From Bacteroidales bacterium (GTDB lineage: Bacteria > Bacteroidota > Bacteroidia > Bacteroidales > UBA7960), in NCBI GenBank assembly GCA_003554665.1, contig PWGY01000071.1:1-8563 (forward strand): a DNA stretch of 8,563 nt. The letters are read 5' to 3'. Made by a program: the position numbers and the translations under genes. Every line of letters begins with the position of its first letter. Position 1 is the first letter of the stretch. This document shows, piece after piece, positions 6,501-8,563 of this stretch. Below the pieces are notes generated by a model. The model searched no databases. It was given only the letters and a program-made list of their open reading frames with translations, and was not told the DNA's origin.

Positions 6501-6732
6501 TATGCTCTCCGTCAGGACTGAAGCGGGCAAACATCTCATAACCCGGGTGGCTGGTCATTTTACGGGCCAGCCCGCCATCCCGGCCTACTGTGTAAAGATC
6601 ACCTGCATAGGAAAACACTACCTGGTCTCCGTGTACGGCCGGAAAACGTAACAAGCGTGCATCCTCAACCACCTGTGCCGAGGCGATAAAGGGCAATAGA
6701 ACACAAATCAGTATTGTAAACAGTTTTTTCAT
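3511..6732 (-). CDS. Secreted tricorn-like S41 family peptidase
   Basis: This 1073-residue protein resembles tricorn protease, a large peptidase that trims oligopeptides. A signal peptide (residues 1-19, ending IASA before Gln20) predicts export, unlike cytoplasmic archaeal tricorn. Two beta-propellers follow (about 25-300 and 315-650) with PD40/TolB-like repeats at 71, 323, 364, 410 and 452 (pattern xSPDGxxIxY). A Gly/Asn/Asp linker lies near 555-567, a helical C1 domain at about 670-745, a PDZ domain at about 746-848, and the S41 core at about 855-1025. Active-site equivalents are His737 (LNVGHAY), Ser960-Asp961 (SASDGD), Gly911 in RGNGGG, and Glu1019 (WIIEGIGVEPDI). The Ser before the catalytic His in tricorn is Gly736 here. 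The start at 6732 is chosen over an ATG at 6753 because the signal peptide begins MKKLF. It is flanked by large gaps, so it is probably transcribed alone. Confidence 0.92.
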   Translation of the reverse strand: MKKLFTILICVLLPFIASAQVVEDARLLRFPAVHGDQVVFSYAGDLYTVGRDGGLARKMTSHPGYEMFARFSPDGEHIAFTGQYDGNTEVYLMPASGGVPERLTYTATLGRDDLSDRMGPNNIVMGWKDNENIVFRTRKRSFNAFKGELFLVNIDGGMPEQVPVPEGGWISYADDGDRFVYNRVFREFRTWKYYEGGMADDVWLHDLSDRSTVNLTENQSQDVFPMWVDDKVYFVSDRDGRANLFVYDLTSEQTRKVTHFEEFDVKFPSLGDDVIIFENGGYLYLFDLATEAVERLEIKIAEDLAMGRDQQKDASEMIRSASLAPDGSRIAFGARGDVWSVPASSGITRNLTETSGVHERNVAWSPDGRYIAYISDETGEDEIYMRSQCGREEPVQLTSDADTYKYSLSWSPDSEKIMWSDKKLRLQYVDIESKEVTMVDQAESGEIRQYDWSPDGRWISYTRPELEHYNRIFVFDTESQDGFPVTDGWYVSSSPSFCDQGKYLFFVSNRDFNPIYSSVEWNFAYSTMSRIYFVTLREDVPSFLEYRNDEVKLNDDNNSGGGNGNNDELRVEIDRENIKHRIADLPVDVASYGNIQTVGNNIYYMKGSNLMMFNMENRRETELAGINGYDISADKSKMMVRARGQYSVIDLPHSSFSVNDFVDLSNMKVWVNLREEWMQIYEETWRQMRDFFYAPNMHGVDWEAMKEKYRPLVDYVNNRLDLTYVLGELVGELNVGHAYVGGGDVPEVERIPMGLLGAELSQHESGYYRIDRILKGENWQSSRRSPLTELGVDVSEGDYIIEVNGHSTDRMNNIYESLVGKAGQQVELTVNDSPGADGARKVIVKPIADESDLYYYNWVQENIRKVNEATDGRVGYIHVPDMGPAGLNEFVKHFYPQLRKEALIIDVRGNGGGNVSPMLIERLSRELTGLSMARNQAPGTRPAQIHLGPKICLVDKYSASDGDLFPYQFKKLGLGPLIGTTSWGGVVGIRGTLPFIDGATLSKPEFAPYDIHGEEWIIEGIGVEPDIYVENDPAKEFDGIDQQLQRAIEEALERMEDYDQEIHPVPPYPVRTP

Positions 6733-6775
6733 AGTGCAAAGGTTTTGGATCATTGAACAAATATCAATCAGGTAG

Positions 6776-6783
6776 CAAATATA
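6776..6783 (-). promoter_or_regulatory. -7 promoter box of the tricorn-like protease gene
   Basis: The minus strand reads TATATTTG, a full match to the Bacteroidota -7 box TAnnTTTG. Transcription would start near 6770, giving a leader of about 38 nt before the ATG at 6732 and excluding little upstream. No convincing TTTG -33 box is seen at the usual distance, so strength may depend on an activator. Confidence 0.5.
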
Positions 6784-6853
6784 ACTTTTTATGGCTTTTC
6801 ATATGGAGAAATTGGTTGAACAAATCCGGAATAGACCTGTTGAATGTACAGAA

Positions 6854-6880
6854 GCATGCAAATATTTTGCAAAGGCATGC
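6854..6880. promoter_or_regulatory. Paired GCATGC sites around a palindrome
   Basis: Two GCATGC hexamers (6854-6859 and 6875-6880) lie 21 bp apart, two helical turns. Between them is a palindrome TGCAAA (6857-6862) - TAT - TTTGCA (6866-6871). The block lies in the divergent gap between the protease and peroxiredoxin genes. It may be an operator, but no known regulator is assigned. Further on, TTACGAACAC is directly repeated at 6941-6950 and 6954-6963. Confidence 0.35.
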
Positions 6881-6978
6881 AGTATCATCCAGGCGTACAA
6901 AGCAATAGCATTTGGGTCTGGGACGCACTGGAATTTGGGCTTACGAACACGGTTTACGAACACACAAAACCACCCGGG

Positions 6979-7061
6979 GCGTATGCATGCTGAAGCATAA
7001 CCTGCATACGCTTAAGTTGGCATCTGCTGCATACGCATATGAAAATCAACTGCTGTATGCA
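6979..7061. promoter_or_regulatory. Cluster of four GTATGCA/TGCATAC boxes upstream of the peroxiredoxin gene
   Basis: Four copies of a 7-nt box occur in 83 bases: GTATGCA at 6981-6987, TGCATAC at 7003-7009 and 7028-7034, and GTATGCA at 7055-7061. The first two extend to a perfect 9-bp inverted repeat, GCGTATGCA (6979-6987) / TGCATACGC (7003-7011); the second and third share the 10-mer CTGCATACGC, 25 bp apart. Partial copies (GCATA) occur at about 6994 and 7066. The layout looks like a multi-site operator for the peroxiredoxin gene that starts at 7118, but the binding protein is unknown and no clear TAnnTTTG box was found. Confidence 0.5.
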
Positions 7062-7069
7062 TCGTGCAT

Positions 7070-7089
7070 ATTTAATCATATTATTAAAT
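7070..7089. promoter_or_regulatory. AT-rich 20-bp palindrome before the peroxiredoxin gene
   Basis: ATTTAAT (7070-7076) and ATTAAAT (7083-7089) form a perfect inverted repeat around CATATT. It ends 28 nt before the peroxiredoxin ATG, so it could lie in the leader or at the promoter. AT-rich DNA makes chance palindromes more common, so this is a weaker call than the GC-containing boxes upstream. Confidence 0.35.
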
Positions 7090-7117
7090 CATCAACCTGA
7101 TTCAAAAACTTATAATT

Positions 7118-7813
7118 ATGGAAGAAAACAAACAAGTCCAGCAAGAACAAACAAAATTACCCCTGATCGGTGATCCGGCCCCTTCATTCAAAGCCAAAAC
7201 CACCATGGGGCCCATTAATTTTCCGGAAGACTACAAGGGTAAATGGGTTATTCTTTTCAGTCACCCTGCAGATTTCACCCCCGTGTGTACCACGGAGTTT
7301 ATGACTTTTGCCACCATGCAGGAAGATTTCCGCAAATTAAACACAGAGCTTATCGGACTGTCAATTGACAGCATCTACGCCCACATAGCCTGGCTCCGTA
7401 CCATCAAAGAGAAAATTGAGTTCAACGGCATGAAAGACGTGGAAGTTATGTTCCCGGTAATTGAAGACCTCAAGATGGATGTTTCCAGGAAGTTTGGCAT
7501 GGTGCAGCCCAATGCCTCCACCACCCAGGCAGTAAGGGCAGTATTCATCATGGATCCGGAAGCTAAAGTAAGAGCCATCCTGTATTACCCGCTGAGCACA
7601 GGTCGCAATATGGACGAGATCAAGCGGATGATCATAGCCATGCAGAAAGCAGACAAGGAGCAGATTGCCACCCCGGCCAACTGGCAACCCGGTGACGATG
7701 TGATCGTACCTCCCCCGGGATCCTGTGGAACAGCCAAAGACCGTGTTGACAGCAAAGAGGATGACCAGTACTGTCTGGATTGGTTCATGTGCTTCCGGAA
7801 GGAAAAGAAGTAA
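7118..7813 (+). CDS. Peroxiredoxin (Prx6/AhpC-TSA family, archaeal-type with C-terminal cysteines)
   Basis: This 231-residue thiol peroxidase reduces hydrogen peroxide and organic hydroperoxides in the cytoplasm; no signal peptide is present. The peroxidatic site is complete: Pro50-x3-Thr54-x2-Cys57 in SHPADFTPVCTTEF, with Arg140 (QAVRAVFIMDP) as the active-site arginine. The long C-terminal region with IATPANWQPGDDVIVPPP marks the Prx6 branch. Three further cysteines (203, 219 and 225) lie near the C terminus; the spacing of 219 and 225 equals that of the two resolving-region cysteines in archaeal thioredoxin peroxidases such as that of Aeropyrum, so a 2-Cys mechanism is likely. It is transcribed alone, with a box-rich upstream region and a strong terminator 86 nt after its stop. 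The reducing partner is not encoded here. Confidence 0.95.
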   Translation: MEENKQVQQEQTKLPLIGDPAPSFKAKTTMGPINFPEDYKGKWVILFSHPADFTPVCTTEFMTFATMQEDFRKLNTELIGLSIDSIYAHIAWLRTIKEKIEFNGMKDVEVMFPVIEDLKMDVSRKFGMVQPNASTTQAVRAVFIMDPEAKVRAILYYPLSTGRNMDEIKRMIIAMQKADKEQIATPANWQPGDDVIVPPPGSCGTAKDRVDSKEDDQYCLDWFMCFRKEKK

Positions 7814-7898
7814 AAAGGAAACAGGGATGGAGGCATTTGCAGGTCATGAAACGCTGCATATCGCCTGACCTTCAATGGCCCCTGGCCTTCACAACAAT

Positions 7899-7948
7899 AA
7901 GAGGACACTTCAGGTTTTATAACCCATCTGGCGGTGTCCTCTTTTTTT
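7899..7948 (+). terminator. Intrinsic terminator of the peroxiredoxin gene
   Basis: AAGAGGACAC (7899-7908) pairs perfectly with GTGTCCTCTT (7934-7943), and a run of seven T (7942-7948) follows. The 25-nt loop contains a smaller inverted repeat GGTT-TTAT-AACC (7913-7924). It closes the peroxiredoxin transcript and separates it from the beta-barrel gene. Confidence 0.88.
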
Positions 7949-8010
7949 ACCCCAAAAAAACACCCCTGCATCAAACAAAATAAAAAAGCATCTGTTTATA
8001 TCGTAAACAC

Positions 8011-8042
8011 TTGTATAAACCAGAAAAAAGTATATACCTTTA
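8011..8042 (+). promoter_or_regulatory. Likely promoter of the outer-membrane protein gene
   Basis: TTG (8011-8013), 21 nt, then TACCTTTA (8035-8042) matches the Bacteroidota pattern except at the last -7 base and one -33 base. Transcription would start close to 8048-8050, giving a leader of about 150 nt before the ATG at 8198. Confidence 0.45.
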
Positions 8043-8048
8043 CAAGTA

Positions 8049-8097
8049 ATACCGGGCACCAAAACCACTTACCGGTATCGTTTTCGGGTTTAACCCG
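8049..8097 (+). other. Two inverted repeats in the leader of the outer-membrane protein gene
   Basis: ATACCGG (8049-8055) and CCGGTAT (8072-8078) form a 7-bp inverted repeat with a 16-nt spacer. Just after it, CGGGTT (8085-8090) and AACCCG (8092-8097) form a 6-bp repeat with a one-base centre. With the promoter at 8011-8042, the first would sit at the very 5' end of the message, as stabilising hairpins do in some outer-membrane protein mRNAs. The second has too small a centre for a full hairpin and may be a DNA operator instead. The rest of the leader (8098-8197) is A-rich with no Shine-Dalgarno site. Confidence 0.4.
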
Positions 8098-8197
8098 GCG
8101 AATTAAACCAGCGAACCGGAGCATGCCGGTCAATCCTGGCGCCTAAAAGAAAAAATCAATAATAAACCACTTAATTACTAACAAAAAGAAAAGACAA

Positions 8198-8563
8198 ATG
8201 AAACAAGTGAAACAATTTGCAATGGTTTTAAGCACCCTGATCATCATGGGCTTGTTTTCCAATCAGGTGGCTGCCCAGCCCAATATGGAAGAGGGACAGA
8301 TCGCTGTTAATGCGGGTTTTGCCTACGGTTTTACCATTGAGGAACCCGGACTTCGCGTGGGTGCGACCTATTTTCTCAGCGAAGACATGCGCGTTGGTGG
8401 AGACCTGACATACTGGTTTGTGGATTCCCACGCAGGCGTTGATTTCACTTACCTGGAATTTAACGGAAATTTTCATTATCTGCTTCACAAGGAGGATGAG
8501 CTTGTTATTTATGGGATTGGCGCCCTGGGCATCCATTATGCCGATGTATCCTCACCCCAGACC
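8198..8563 (+). CDS. Outer-membrane beta-barrel protein, 5' part only
   Basis: The first 122 codons are in the window and remain open at the right edge. The N terminus is a signal peptide (residues about 1-26; KQVKQ, hydrophobic VLSTLIIMGLF, then QVAA before Gln27, a common Bacteroidota cleavage pattern). The mature part alternates hydrophobic and polar residues in strand-like stretches ending in aromatic residues, such as QIAVNAGFAYGFTI, LRVGATYFL, MRVGGDLTYWFV, YLEFNGNFHYLL and ELVIYGIGALGIHY. This is the pattern of a small OmpA/OmpX-like barrel of the type often named outer membrane beta-barrel or porin family protein. Family and function cannot be refined without the missing C-terminal half. 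The ATG follows an A-rich tract without a Shine-Dalgarno site, typical for the phylum. It has its own promoter candidate and follows a terminator, so it is not in an operon with the peroxiredoxin gene. Confidence 0.82.
   Translation, partial: MKQVKQFAMVLSTLIIMGLFSNQVAAQPNMEEGQIAVNAGFAYGFTIEEPGLRVGATYFLSEDMRVGGDLTYWFVDSHAGVDFTYLEFNGNFHYLLHKEDELVIYGIGALGIHYADVSSPQT

Noticed and set aside
6791..7000. A 69-codon open frame on the plus strand in the protease-peroxiredoxin gap (starts MAFHMEKLVEQ)
   Set aside because: The first half looks faintly protein-like, but the frame overlaps the palindromes and box cluster, its second half has no protein-like pattern, it lacks a promoter or start signal, and I recognise no family. 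Could be a decayed gene; not supportable.

Overview
The window looks like chromosomal DNA of a Bacteroidota member, probably of the Bacteroidales/Marinilabiliales type. The evidence is: several promoters matching the Bacteroidota pattern (TTTG, about 19-20 nt, then TAnnTTTG); secreted proteins whose mature ends begin with Gln after the signal peptide; a short bS21; a secreted tricorn-type protease; and a scarcity of Shine-Dalgarno sequences. Assignment to order is inference.

Positions 1-3116 are a housekeeping block read leftward. At the far left a tRNA-Thr(UGU) is cut by the window edge and has its own promoter. Upstream of it is the group rpsU - xerC - hpf (ribosomal protein bS21, a Xer recombinase and a ribosome hibernation factor), driven by a good promoter before rpsU. 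Next comes a tight group pssA - purS - yraN (phosphatidylserine synthase, the small subunit of FGAM synthase and an UPF0102 nuclease-fold protein), with gaps of only 3 and 10 nt. rpsU and hpf both carry Shine-Dalgarno-like sequences, which fits the idea that bS21 levels gate their translation.

Positions 3117-3510 hold the most unusual DNA in the window. A degenerate tandem array of 36 seven-base units keeps perfect phase from 3118 to 3369 and ends one base short of the pssA start codon. A strong hairpin caps its far end. The array also shows a 21-nt super-period and a base-composition gradient.

Positions 3511-6732 encode one large leftward gene, a secreted tricorn-like S41 protease of 1073 residues, with a good -7 box upstream. 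From 6733 to 7117 a divergent intergenic region carries four GTATGCA/TGCATAC boxes and two further palindromes before a rightward peroxiredoxin gene (7118-7813), which ends in a clear intrinsic terminator. After a further 250 bases with a promoter candidate and a structured leader, an outer-membrane beta-barrel protein gene begins and runs off the right end.

Most of the window is ordinary conserved biology. The candidates for something undescribed are the heptamer array in the pssA leader, the box cluster before the peroxiredoxin gene, and the possible bS21-linked translational control of hpf.
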